Positions 1-12,700 of a stretch of DNA of 64,000 bases are shown here, piece after piece (position 1 is the stretch's first letter; each line of letters begins with the position of its first letter). Under the pieces are notes generated by a model. That model was not told the DNA's origin. It saw nothing but the letters and a program-made list of their open reading frames with translations, and did no database searches. Origin of the DNA: Panopea generosa (Eukaryota; Mollusca; Bivalvia; Adapedonta; Hiatellidae); assembly GCA_029582155.1 (NCBI GenBank), contig CM055896.1, forward strand, positions 7,146,624 through 7,210,623, in the 5' to 3' direction. Both the position numbers and the translations under genes were made by a program.

Positions 1-182
1 ATCACTCAAAATAAAGAATCAAAAGGCAGGAAAGTTATATTATGCATATTGTATACCTGGTAATGACAATATATCAATATAAGATCTTTCTATTCTAAAA
101 CAATGTTATTGGATATCCTTTATCAAAGGTGGTGATTTTTAGTGACTTATATTTACAATGTTTCAGATCTCTTAAGTAGCCA

Positions 183-248
183 AATAATCAGTGACGTGAT
201 CTTCAATAATCAGTGACATGATCTTCAATTATCAGTGAAATGATCTTC
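183..248. repeat. 22-bp direct repeat, three copies
   Basis: Units at 183-204, 205-226 and 227-248 read approximately aataatcagtgacrtgatct plus tc, differing at only a few positions. It lies in the 3' flank of the channel gene. Confidence 0.85.
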
Positions 249-532
249 CTTGTTTGGTACAGGGCTGCATGTCATAAAATAACTTACAATGAAAAACACC
301 ATAACCGAGTCAATTTGACAATTTTATCATTGTATGTTCAAATTTTGATCAATGTTTAAAATGACTGTATTTTCAGAAAATATATCATTGCTTAGTTTAA
401 GCTAATAAACGGATAATTTTGGTTTCATTCGGATGAATATTAAAAATATTATGAATAATTGTTGGTTTACATTAACAACGAATTTTGTCATAAGTTTTTT
501 GGTGAAATGCAGCCCCTGCTCATTTAATCTTC

Positions 533-538
533 AACTAA
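533..538 (-). terminator. Candidate polyadenylation signal (ATTAAA)
   Basis: The plus-strand tttaat reads ATTAAA on the minus strand, about 145 nt after the stop. It is the best match to a poly(A) hexamer before the window edge, but six-base matches arise by chance in AT-rich DNA. Confidence 0.25.
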
Positions 539-683
539 TCAGAAATATATAAAGTATCTTCTCCACCAATAAGAATATTATTCTCAAACTATCAGAATAT
601 CTATAGAATGATCACAACCAATCAGGATTATCTTAAGCATATCTTCCACCAATCAGAATGGTCTATTGTAGATTTTCCACCAA

Positions 684-788
684 TCAATGATAAGCATCAT
701 GAATTCTAGCAGCCTCCTGTACAATGACACTTTCATTACCAAACATCTTCACATATGGTGACACTTCTTTCCATTTCACACTGCTTTC
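684..788 (-). CDS. TRPM2-like: Exon 36: C-terminal end of NUDT9-H domain and stop
   Basis: The acceptor is ttttctgacag, phase 0, 34 codons plus TGA. It encodes [13 protein letters not shown] followed by [12 protein letters not shown] and the stop. This matches the last strand and helix of NUDT9/TRPM2 (the conserved 'W...LYA.H...' ending and a C-terminal tail close to the usual '..AHY' end), so the protein ends at the family's normal position. Confidence 0.93.
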   Translation of the reverse strand, partial: ESSVKWKEVSPYVKMFGNESVIVQEAARIHDAYH

Positions 789-3700
789 CTGTCAGAAAAA
801 AGAAGATCAGTTGAAATAAAATGGAAACGCCAATAATGAAGGACATCTTTAAGATGTATTTAGTGTAGGGGGGCACTTGAAAAATATCTGAATTATGCTC
901 AAGATCTTCTGGTAGAAAGACAAAACAAGAGGCCCATGAGCCTTAACGTTCACCTGATTATCCTTGATAACATAAAGCTATATGAATCTATTTTCCAACT
1001 TTTGTCAATAAAACATAAGCAACAACAAATTACACCAAAAACCATTCAAATGAGTCTATTCAGTCATCAGAAATTACGTTTTTTGTCATTTTCTCTTACG
1101 TAGATTTAGTAAAGTAGGTCCCACCTCCAGGGCAAAAACTATGAGACCCAGGGACATGCAATTCACAATTTTTATAAAGGACCCATATACGTCCATAATT
1201 ATGCTCACCATTTGTTTCCCAGTGGTTCCTAGTAGGAAGTAGATTTTCAAAGTTTATCTTAAATTTGAATGTTTCAGCCCCCTCCCCAAAGGCCCCAAGG
1301 GGCTGGGAACCATGCAACTCACAATTTTGATTCATCCTTAGGTAGCAAAGCTGCATACAACATTTCATTATGATTGAGCTTACATTTTTTGCAAAGAAGT
1401 CGAAAATGTCAATTGTTTACGGACGGACAAAAGGAGATCACAAAAGGTCCCTCGAGACAAAGCCTCAGGTGAAAAATCAAAAGTACAAAGTGAAAACATA
1501 TTTTAAATCAACACAGAATTATGGTTCTTACACTCTAAATGCCTTCTCAATACCCTCTGTTATTGTATCAACTTTCAATTAAATTGTTTCAAGTAATGCT
1601 TCGGACAAGTTATTATAGACACAAGGAAGAACTACAGGACAATGATAAATGCTAATTACCTCTGTCAGTTTCAGATCAAAAGTGTCTCCAATATCATAGT
1701 GGAAATTCCACACCTCTGTCTCTACCCATGCATTGTCCGTGTTTCTTGGATCATCAAGGTATCCCTTGTACAACAATGATGCACTGAAGTGGTTTACAAG
1801 TTAAAATTAAACTCAAACATGATCTGATTATTTTACATAGAGCATGTCATATAAAGTTTGATATTTCAAGCCTCTAAGTAACTTTCTGATCACAAATAAC
1901 CAATATCGGATAAATACATAATATACAAATCTTATTTAAATTAAAACTGTTTAAAACATTTAAATAATATCATAAGCTAATGGTCAGAGAGTTAACCGAA
2001 ATACCTGAATCCCTGGAGATCAACTTCTGTCCTCAGATTAGATCTGGATTCGGACAAGAATGGTTGTGCATACGATGTTGATCGGTTGATGGAGGACGAC
2101 ACTACAGCATCCGCAGCAGTAAATAACGATGTTATGGAGCTTGATATTCCATCCAATGAACTGGCAAACTGGGCAAAAAACTGAAATAAACAATGCAATA
2201 GTGTGCTTTATAATTTTAAAAAGTTAAAATAAAATACACTATATATCTATGAAATATGACTATCAAAAAGTTAAAATAAAATACACTACACCTGTATATA
2301 TATCTATAAAATATATGATTATCAAAAAGTTGAAATAAAGTACACTATAAATCTATAAAAATTTATGATTATCAAACAGTTTTCACCCACTTGAACAAAT
2401 TACTTTAACCCTTTACTCCATAGATACGCTTTTTCCTGCACCAATCACAGAAGGCCTTTGAAAACAGTGCAGAAAGAGTTCAGATTTCTCGTTACACTTC
2501 CTACACTGTTTTCCACTCTGTCAGATAATATAAACATAATTCACCCATTGCTGATACGTGGTGAATTAATTCTTTCAATATTAGAGGTGTCCAAAGGCTA
2601 TATGAAGTAAAGGGTTAAATGACATTATTTTAGGTTTTCGTTTAATATGTGGTAATAATATTTTACTAATTCTTTCCACAAAGTTCCATCAAATTGTGAT
2701 GAATTGTTATACAAAGGAGATAAGGTGCAGTAAGATTTCAATTTTTTAAAGAACTTGAAAGGGAAATAAATCCTTTTATTCCTTTACTCCATAGATACAT
2801 GTTTTCCCGCACCAATAACAGAAGGCCTTTGAAAACAGTGCAGGAAGAGTTCAGATTGCTCGTCATAATTCACCCAATAATTCAAAAGCCTTCTTTATAA
2901 GGTGTTCAAAGGTGTCTATATTAGAAGTTTCAAAAGGCGTCTATATGAAGTAAAGGGTTAAATAATCATTTCATCAGAACTTCTCAATATCATGCATAAC
3001 TAAAAATCATACTGATACTAAATACATTCCATCAAAATCCAATGAGCTGTTACGGAGATGAAGTGTGGACAAAATTTCTATTTTAAGACACAGAAAGGGG
3101 CATAACTCATTGAAACAGAACCCAGATATGGTACACTCAACTAAACTTAATACTGATGAACAGGTGAATGGATGGATGGATGGAAATAATGAACACTACA
3201 TATATGTCAAACCCACTCAAGAAAGGCAGAGACATAATTTAGATACAACTTGATTGCAACAACACTGCATATGTTTCCATAGAAAGTAATCCATATACAG
3301 GTAAGAGACAATGTAAGAGAACATCCTAGTTACCTGAATCATTTCTGATTGGTCAAACTTATTATACTGGCTGGACTCCGGCTCCTCAAACACGTGTGCC
3401 ATGAAGGACTTACACAGGATGCTGTATGGGCTGCTCAATCCATGTAGAACATCCTGAGTTTGTATAATAAAGAATTTATGAGACATTCAATTATTTAAGT
3501 GTTACATTGCTCTTCACAATATTCACTATAAAACCATTCCAATTAAAGAGTAAGCTATACAGGGAAGCTGCATTTAGCACTTCTCCAGTCATTACAATGA
3601 AGACACATAATTATTATTTTATCATGAAAAGATATATTTTAATTCTCATGTTATTTTCACATGAGAATCATATGTAGGCTAATTGCTTGATATGATTATT

Positions 3701-6700
3701 CATATTCTTGGTTTCACATGATTATCATATAATAGGTTTCATGAGACAATCATAATTATGCTAATTGCTTGATACGATTATTCATATTCTTGGTTTCACA
3801 TGATTATCATATAGTAGGTTTCATGTGACAATCATAATTATGCTAATTGCTTGATATGATTATTCATATTCTTGGTTTCACATGATTATCATATAATAGG
3901 TTTCATGTGACAATCATAATTATGCTAATTGCTTGATATGATTATTCATATTCTTGGTTTCACATGATTATCATAATTTTTAGTATGTTTCATATGAGAA
4001 TATGCTGCTCCTTTATAATAATTCTCACACAAGAGGTTTCATATGATTACCATGTGAGAATCCTGTTCATATGACCAGTATTAAAAAATGAGAATGATAT
4101 GTGGCTCCGTTTTTATGATTCTTACATGAGAGTTCCTAATGACTCTGTGACTGAGTTGCCTGTGAATGATTTAAAATACTTTCAGATATATGAGAAACCA
4201 CTTCAAAATTTGTTTATAAGAAAGTAAAACAAATCATTGACTAAGCAGGGAAGTTTGAAGACATGGTGATCGTGGGGGTTGAACTTTCTAGGCTCAGTTC
4301 CCTTTCACATATATGAGATAGCCTGCCAATGACTATAGTACATCTTCAATATGCCTCTTGTCTTAAAACTGCTAAGTGAAAAATGGTCCATGGGGTCTCT
4401 AAAAGCAAGTAGTTGCATAACAGAGATGCCCGCTAACACTGATTAGCTTGTACCTACCCCTGGAAGACAGTAGCTTGTATCAATGTAGTTGTCTTTTTGT
4501 ACTGCAATAAACTCCAGGACCCGCTTCCCTTCCACGTACAGATAGTCTGTCATCGTGTTGAGGTCAGGTCCATATTTACGCCGCCATCGAGTCACCACAG
4601 CTTTAATGACATGATTTGGACCCCAGCGCCACAAGTTACCCTTTCCTCGCATACCCGTTCTGCCTAACGGATTTCTATAAGAGACACGCAAGTAATGGAG
4701 GTCAATTTTGAATAACACTGATATGCTAAATATGTTATATTGAAACCAATAGGTTACCGAATGATAATAACAACATGAGGCCAAGCTCATCCATGGATGG
4801 AAACAATCTATTTGTGCATGATGTTTGACTGTGGTTTTTATTATCATTATTTAACTATTAATCTCAAAGTAAATGTCTTATATACACAACACAAAAAAAC
4901 ACAGTCAAGCAAACAAACATGTAACACTACATTATATATATAAAGCATTTTTTAGAAAAAGCAGTTTCAAAAAATATCAATATAATCTCTGTCAAATTTT
5001 GTCTAACAGTGGCCATCTGGGATTACCGTCAAAATTCTCTTTTCTATTTCAATCAACATAACATCATAAAATTTAAATATCTTGAATAAATTACAAAGAA
5101 GACATATAAACAATAGTATCAAAGACAACAGAAACACAAACTAGGATAGCTATGTGAATAGTAAAAATACAAACTGAGGTATATCTAGAACATCGAGGGT
5201 GTATCTGAGAGGCTGATTGTCAATATTTATCCACGATCTGCGGTCTATCTCTCTCCGTTCACCATTCTCCTTGTATGTGATAACAGCATTCCACTTGGGC
5301 GTGAATTCTATGATCGGAGATAAGCGAGTGTCATCATCATCGGTGAGCTTTGATCGTTCCTCCTTCTGGTGATGCAATCTGAATTGTAAAACAATCTTGT
5401 CATTGATGTCATATATAGCTGTCATATAGCTGAGAGCATGTATACAATACCTTAAGCTTTACTTACTCAAAGTAAAAAATTAACAAACAAAATCATTCAT
5501 CTATAAAAAATGGAACAACAGAAAAAACAACACATGTACCACTTGCTTTTATTTCATCAAACAGAAACAACATGGCTGAAACCTGCAACTGGGTAGGCTA
5601 AAGTCCCTTCTTTTAACTTATTATACATGTTTTATAAGATTTTCTGCATGACCGAACGAAGATGCAACGCAACATGAAAATGGTGCGTAAATTCCCCTGT
5701 CAGAGGAAAATTCCCCCCTCAGAGGGCCCTGGTCCCATTCCCCCAAAGTGAAGGGAGGGACCTGGTAGGGTATTAGTCACCTTTTTATGCAAAATTAATT
5801 AAATACAGTATGGATAATAAGAGCTTTCGTCTTTTTGAACTATTTTTATTGGTCCAAATGACTTTGAGATAACAGGTTTCAACTGTATATCATCTGCTCC
5901 TGTAAATACTTACTCAATGATGTCTTCATCCACGAACATGATTTCATTCTCGGGAAACTCATCTTTCTTCATTGTGATTGTTTTCGGATCATACACGTCA
6001 TAGGGAATCTAAATAACAGTAACGATATTATTGCCATAGCAACAATATGAAATACAGTAACTGTTCTTGAGCTATATCAATCTAAATGACAATAGTATGC
6101 CTCATTTCTTCTTTGTTTAATGTGATGTGATCCAGTCAATATATTAGTATATGATACCACCCAGTCCAATATATAAAATATGTGAGTATTTCAATGTGCA
6201 CATAACAGAAGTACTTCCCTTTTCCAAAGGTTGTACTTTGAAATGATGTTATTGTTGTATGGTATTTCGTGTCGCTTTCAATAATTTTTCAGTTATATCA
6301 TGAAAGCATCTACTTAAGATGGTATTTTAAGCGCTGCCACACTGGAATATCATACCGCAAACACATGGTATTATACCCCACCCAGTCACATTATACTGAC
6401 ATAGGGCCTACCAGACCTAAAACTATTGCCAAATTCTGTGTGCCAAGCAAAGAAGCTTCTATTATAGTACCATTTTTCAAGTCTTTGGTATGACCCTGCC
6501 TGGGATCAAACCCATGACCTTCTCCATGCAAGGCAATTGCTCACATGAACTGATGCATTTGTTATTTTCATATCATATTTGAATACGTTTGGTATAATAT
6601 AATCACAGCTCAGTCAGTAGTGAGTCTGTCTATCAATCCAGGCGTCATGAGTTCGAATCCCCATCTGGTGACTGTTTCCATGATGAATGATATATGACAT

Positions 6701-9700
6701 TACGTCCCATTGACGTTTGTCTCACCGCTGATTCAAATGAGAAAGTTACCAGTTACATGCGAAGATGAGTGTGCTTAAGTTCTGTTTAATCTTCCAGGAT
6801 TCAAGTTAAGAGTGGTTAGGTTAACTGATCGTCTGATAGCACTCAATGGCATTAAAATTATGCTAAACATTTAAACAAATCAAACTTGATGACACTATGA
6901 GCAAACCAATTTCCATTGGCAACTTATATAACCTACCTCCCAGGGTACATATTTATCAAACACTGGGAACCGAGTTCTTCTAGTACCAGGGTAGGGGGAC
7001 TGTCTCGCTGCGATGTGGATGAATCTACCCTTCACATTCGTTATACCCATTACCTCTGGAACACAAGAGAAGAATAAAATTAAAACATAAACTCTAAAAC
7101 AGCTTGACCTACATTTAAATTTTACATATCAAAACACAATTCTTGAAGATCTCAGAAATAAATAAATAAATTCCAAGTCTCAGAAACAATCCAGTTTTTT
7201 TCAAGATAAATATAACAAGATTTGGAGATCCTAAAATTCAATAGAAACATATGACATGCAGAACTGCAAATACAATCGGAACAAATACATCACAACAAAG
7301 TTTCAGACACAAAAAAACAGAGGTACTGTATACAGTGGTAAACTGCTCCATAGCATTACGAGGGTTCAGCACCATGTCGTATAGCAAGAACAGACTGATT
7401 TAGAGGAAGAATTGTCGATATGATCTGCACATTTCATTATTGGATTTCACCCAGTGGAAATCATAGATTTGACAGACTCTAAGTAACGATTATGTAGAGT
7501 GTGTAATCAGGTGGTAGAGCATCAGAATCAGGAGCAGGGAGTCGTGGATTTGGTCCTCCTCTATGACTATATATGGTGTCCTTGAGCAAGACACTTTATA
7601 CACATATACTTAATACTAATTCTACCCAGGAAGACTTTAAACGTAATTTGTCCACGTTGTAATAACTTGTTTCACAACTGAAGTAAAATGAAAAAAGTTT
7701 AAACAAAACATAGTGAATACAAACCAACGGTTATTCAGATAACCCTGTAAACTCACCAGATTTCTCCAGTTTGTGCGCTATATCCTCGAGGTAGAGACGG
7801 CTGGACTGTATCATCCTCTCCAGTTCCACAACTCTGTCACTCAGACGCTTCATACTCTTCCTGTGTGTCCTCAGATCCTCTTGTAAACTCACCAGACTGA
7901 GATTAGATAGAGAGGGGCTATATTCATAACTATATATCTTCTCAATGTATATTTTTTCTTTATTATTTGGGAGAGGGTGGGGTATTGGGGAGATAAATTT
8001 TATTTATATGACAGAAATCTTCAGAAAGTAGAATCTAGTTATAATAAAGTACAAAGAATAAAGAAAATATTTAGGGTGCATAGAAATACTGTAAGTTACT
8101 GCATTCATCATATGTTTTGAGACAGTACAAAAAAATAATTATTTTTCAAATAATAAGTATTGGGTCAGAAATGTTTTTTGATTATTTGTTGCTGTTCCAA
8201 AACATATGGCGAACACCACAATGGATATGAAAGTTAACGAGTAATATCGCATGTGAACGAATCATGTCTTATAAATACAGTTTATGTAAACACACAATTA
8301 ACATGTATCAATGTTTGAATCAATGAGAAACACCCTAAACAGTTGTATATAATGACCCAATTTCTTATGTGCCCTTTTAACCGGATTCCCTTGGACAGTC
8401 TACACTACTTTTAAATAAGTATACAGTGGAACCTTTGTAAAGCAAACACTCAGTTAACCTATATAGTTTTCAATTCCCACTTTGGTCCGAAAACTATATG
8501 TAAGAAATTTGCCAGTTACTTATGGAAGAGAAGTGATTCTTTTCAGATTCATTCTGAGGTCTGTCTCCCTTTCTCCACCAATAGAACTTGATGCCATATA
8601 TAACATGTAATATGTAGAAAATGCCAATCAACCACATTCTTTTTAAAAATATAACCTTTATAATAGACCGACAGTCCATACGTACATATCTCCCTGTTTT
8701 GCTGATATGTTTCCTTTATCTGCCTTAGCTTCCTCGCTGACAACATACTCTCGTGCTACACGTTTCCAGAACACGTTGTCATCGACACTCTTCACACTGC
8801 ACCTGCCTTTGTAACGATTCACTTTCTTCTCCTGTAAACGACAACAACGTCTGATGAAAGATCTTCGCAAAACTCATTTTTGGGGAGGGGGAATGTTAAA
8901 ATCATCAGACACTAAGTAATTGAAAAAAATATTTTAAAATTGTATAATTACATGTAGAACATTTAGTAAGAGCTGTTTCTGCCTCAAACTACTTATTGTA
9001 GTGAATGAATGAATGAATGAATGAATGAATGAATAGGGTTTTATGGTGTACCAACACATTATAGGTTATTCGACGCCAACAGGAAGGAAGATTCCAGGTT
9101 CACTCTACATGTACAAAAACAACAAATTAACATACAGATTAAAAAAAAATACATCAACAAATGAATATGCAGAATGAACCTAGAACCTTGATACCTGCAG
9201 AACTACAGAGTTTCAGCAAATTCTATCCTATTACTCAATTTGTCGCTTCTTACGACATGCATAAGCCACAGTGATCCTATTCTTGCCATCACTCATGGCT
9301 CCCTGGAACCACACAGGGGTTGATAATTTAACCACAATAGTGAACATGACAAAAAATGATAAAATGAACATGACACCCATTCGGAGGATTCCTACCCCTC
9401 TGCAGAGATGGACAGTGATTCTATTCTTAGCCAGAATCACATGGGCTAGTGAGAGAGAGGGAGTATACTGGTCACTTATTCAGGCACCTGTAAGCTTCTA
9501 TGAATAATACAATGTATGAGTCCTCTATGGCCGAGTGGTCTAAGGTGCCATCCCAAGATCACTTACCTTTCACCGCTAAGGTTGTAGGTTCAAGTCCTGC
9601 TACAAAAACTTTATGTCAGAAAGTTTGCCAGTTACTTGTGGAAGGATGGTGGTCCTACTCAGATTCATCCTGAGGTCTTCCTCCACCAGTAAAACTGGAT

Positions 9701-12700
9701 ATGCCATATAAACCTGAAATGTGTTGAAAATGGTGTTACCCAACTCCCCACTCCCATTCCAATTAAATATTTTCAAATTTTGTTTGGCAGTTCATGAGAA
9801 GAATATTTTTTTAGCATTTAACTATAATAAGCAATGGCAGCCATCTTGAATTTTCGATTTAGAAAAAAAAGTGTGTATAATATCACATACATGAGAAACA
9901 TCCATGTGAAGTTTTGAGTATAACTGGACAGTGGTTTTAGAAAAATATTGCTTACAGGCGACAACGGACAACGGATGACAGACAAAGGATAGCATGCCGT
10001 AGCATAAGCGCTTCTGGCCTTTGACCAGTAGAAAACATAAAGTGTTTTTTTTCCAAACAGGCGTATAAAGCTCTTCCTTTAGTTTAATGCATATAATTAG
10101 TACTTATTAAAATTAGCATAACTTTCATATAATTATTTACCTCTTTTTTCAAACAGCAATGACTTAACCCACGTCGACATTTCATCAGTCTTCTACAAAC
10201 ACACTTGATGAACAGGTATATAAAGCTAAGCACAGTGAAAGGAGGTGGTAAACTGAACCGCTCGATAAAGTCCGCGATCAGCGCGTAACGTTGGAACTTC
10301 CAAATCTCGCTCGCTTCCTTGTCTATCTTACCGATTGTTAGTCTGAAAGGACAGATTTACTATTAAATTCATAGGAAAACTGTACATTACATTTACATTT
10401 TTTACAAAAGTGGTGGGGGCTTCATTATAGATTATACAAGAATGATCTGATTTGTTCCCTTGAGTTCCTTTGACAATCAAAAGGTTTCACTGATGTTAAG
10501 GCTGATAGTTATTGAGATATGAGATTGATGAAAAACTGAATTTTCCAATTGAAAAGGGGTCATCATACTGTCTAAAATCAAAATGAAGTTATCCCACATG
10601 TCCCTTTGAGCTCCTAAATGTAGGTGAAGATTTCATTGATGTATGACAAGTAGTACCAGGTATCTAAGATATAACTTTCCCAAGGAAAGAAAATGTCTTA
10701 ATCACATTTTCTAGGTATAAAAAGGGCCATGATTCAGTCTAAAATAAAAAGAAAGATAGTCATACCTGACACATTGAATCCCATTTTAGGTAGTGAACAC
10801 ATGCATAAAGTTAAATAAATTCATTATCATAACGCTGGTAGTAACTGTAAACTGATAAGAGTTTGCCAAAACATATTATTCAAATGTTCTAAGCACATCA
10901 TATACAAGGGTCATAACTCTTCCTAAAATCAAAACAGAGTTATCTTACTTATCTTATTAGTTCCTTTAATGAAAAGAAGAAACATCACGTGACATGTGAA
11001 GATTCATTGAAATATTATTTGTGATTACCGAGATTTGACAGTCCTAAAAATCTGAGTTTTCGAATCTAAGAAGGGAACATAATTCTGCCTAAAATCATAA
11101 TGGGGTTATCCTACTTGGCCTCTTGGGTCATCTTTATGGTATTGAAAACACACAAGATGTTTCATTGATGTTTGGGTATGGTTACTGAGATATAATATTA
11201 TATACTCACGAAAACATGGCAAACAGCAGGGTGACCAAGACTAGTTTACAGATCAGCAGGTATTGTAGTGTTATCACATAGCCAGAGAAGCTGGAGTGTG
11301 GGCACTCTGATAGACTTTGGGCCAGCGTGTCACCTGCAAAAACAAACAATCATTTATTTCAACAAACTTATGACTTATTTGGTTTCTATGTGTACATAAT
11401 TTTATGCATAATGAAATGCTTTCTTCAATAAAAAATAATTGTTTGAAGATTTGAGAAGAAATAGACTAATTCCAGAATACATGTACTTCCATAAATATCC
11501 AATTAAATGATTAAATACAGAAAACCAAAATTACAAATGCTAAAAAATCTTAGTACATGTATCCCTTTGATTTTAAAGTAAGTTCAGTAACAATGTGTAA
11601 TCAAGTTACACAGTTGTATGACAATATGATTCATCTCATCCCAATTTTCTCATGTTACAGGAATCATGCATGCATTTCTTACCTATTATTTTTTGTGAAT
11701 GAAAGTATAACTGAATACAATTCTTACTGTCCTCATAACGGCATCTAGTTTGTATTAGTATTATAAATAATTACAAAAAAAATTACTAGATCAATATTTT
11801 TTTTTACAACTCAGTAAAAAATAAATAAATCTGAATGCCAAGAGAATATGCTTGAACCTGCTGTACAGCAAGTTCTGAATCTGATTAAAACTGGGGAGGA
11901 ATGCTGATCCAAAACTTGACGGAGGCAAGCACCATTTTAATATGGTATACCTCAATTTACTTTGAAAAGCAGGCAATAATAAACAAGGAAATTGTTAATG
12001 ATAATGAAAAAGAAGGTGCAAGTGACAGGGTGAAATGATTTCTTATCCTATTGATTTATAAACTTACTTTTTGCGTTACCATCTCCACGATTATAGTAGC
12101 CTTGGCCTGAAATGTAGCAATACCAGAGATTAAACGTTCTGTAACTATTTTATGATTCTGTTCTACTAGATTGACCTGGGCTCACACCCTACACCTAAGT
12201 GGTGAGAGTAAGTAATCTTGCAACATTGCCTTAGGTCCCAAGGCCACAGCAAATCGTTTTCTTGAACTGCAGACTGCTGCATGCCAACTAGTATTCTATC
12301 TATCACGTCAGAGATCCCAGGTTCGATCTCCAGCTCGACCCAATACCTCTTAAATAAACATGCAGTACTGGTTCTACCAAGAAAGCGGACTTGAAGGCAG
12401 TTCATATAAGCTTTGACCTGTCTTTGCTATCGAGCTAGAATGAATTGATATAAATTAACATGGGACAAAATTTGACTCCGAGCCAAACTTGTTGCTAGAG
12501 CCATACATTTATAGGTGTGACACCACCACTAATTTTTCTTCTCATTTACATAGTGAATAATAATAAATGAATAAACCACTTTTAAAGGCATGTCATTCAT
12601 AAAAAGGCAGATATGAAAAAAGAGAAACTTACATTTCATTTTGTGTTCACATCTACAGTGCCAAAATATCATATGAAAATTAAAGGTCATTTTTTAGCCA

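Larger units (their letters stand above)
1..683 (-). other. 3' UTR/flank of the TRPM2-like gene, no other gene seen
   Basis: This stretch lies downstream of the stop codon at 684-686. It holds three direct copies of a 22-bp unit (183-248) and a run of degenerate 'ccaatcagaat' motifs at about 530-690. No canonical AATAAA is present on the minus strand here. The nearest variant is ATTAAA at 533-538. No coding potential was recognised on either strand. Confidence 0.5.

Noticed and set aside
9231..9507. Conserved small membrane protein shared by three loci (about 9.3, 34.2 and 56.4 kb)
   Set aside because: The frame lies inside an ATTC-tailed repeat. The third copy has a stop in it, and the nucleotide similarity extends equally outside the frame.
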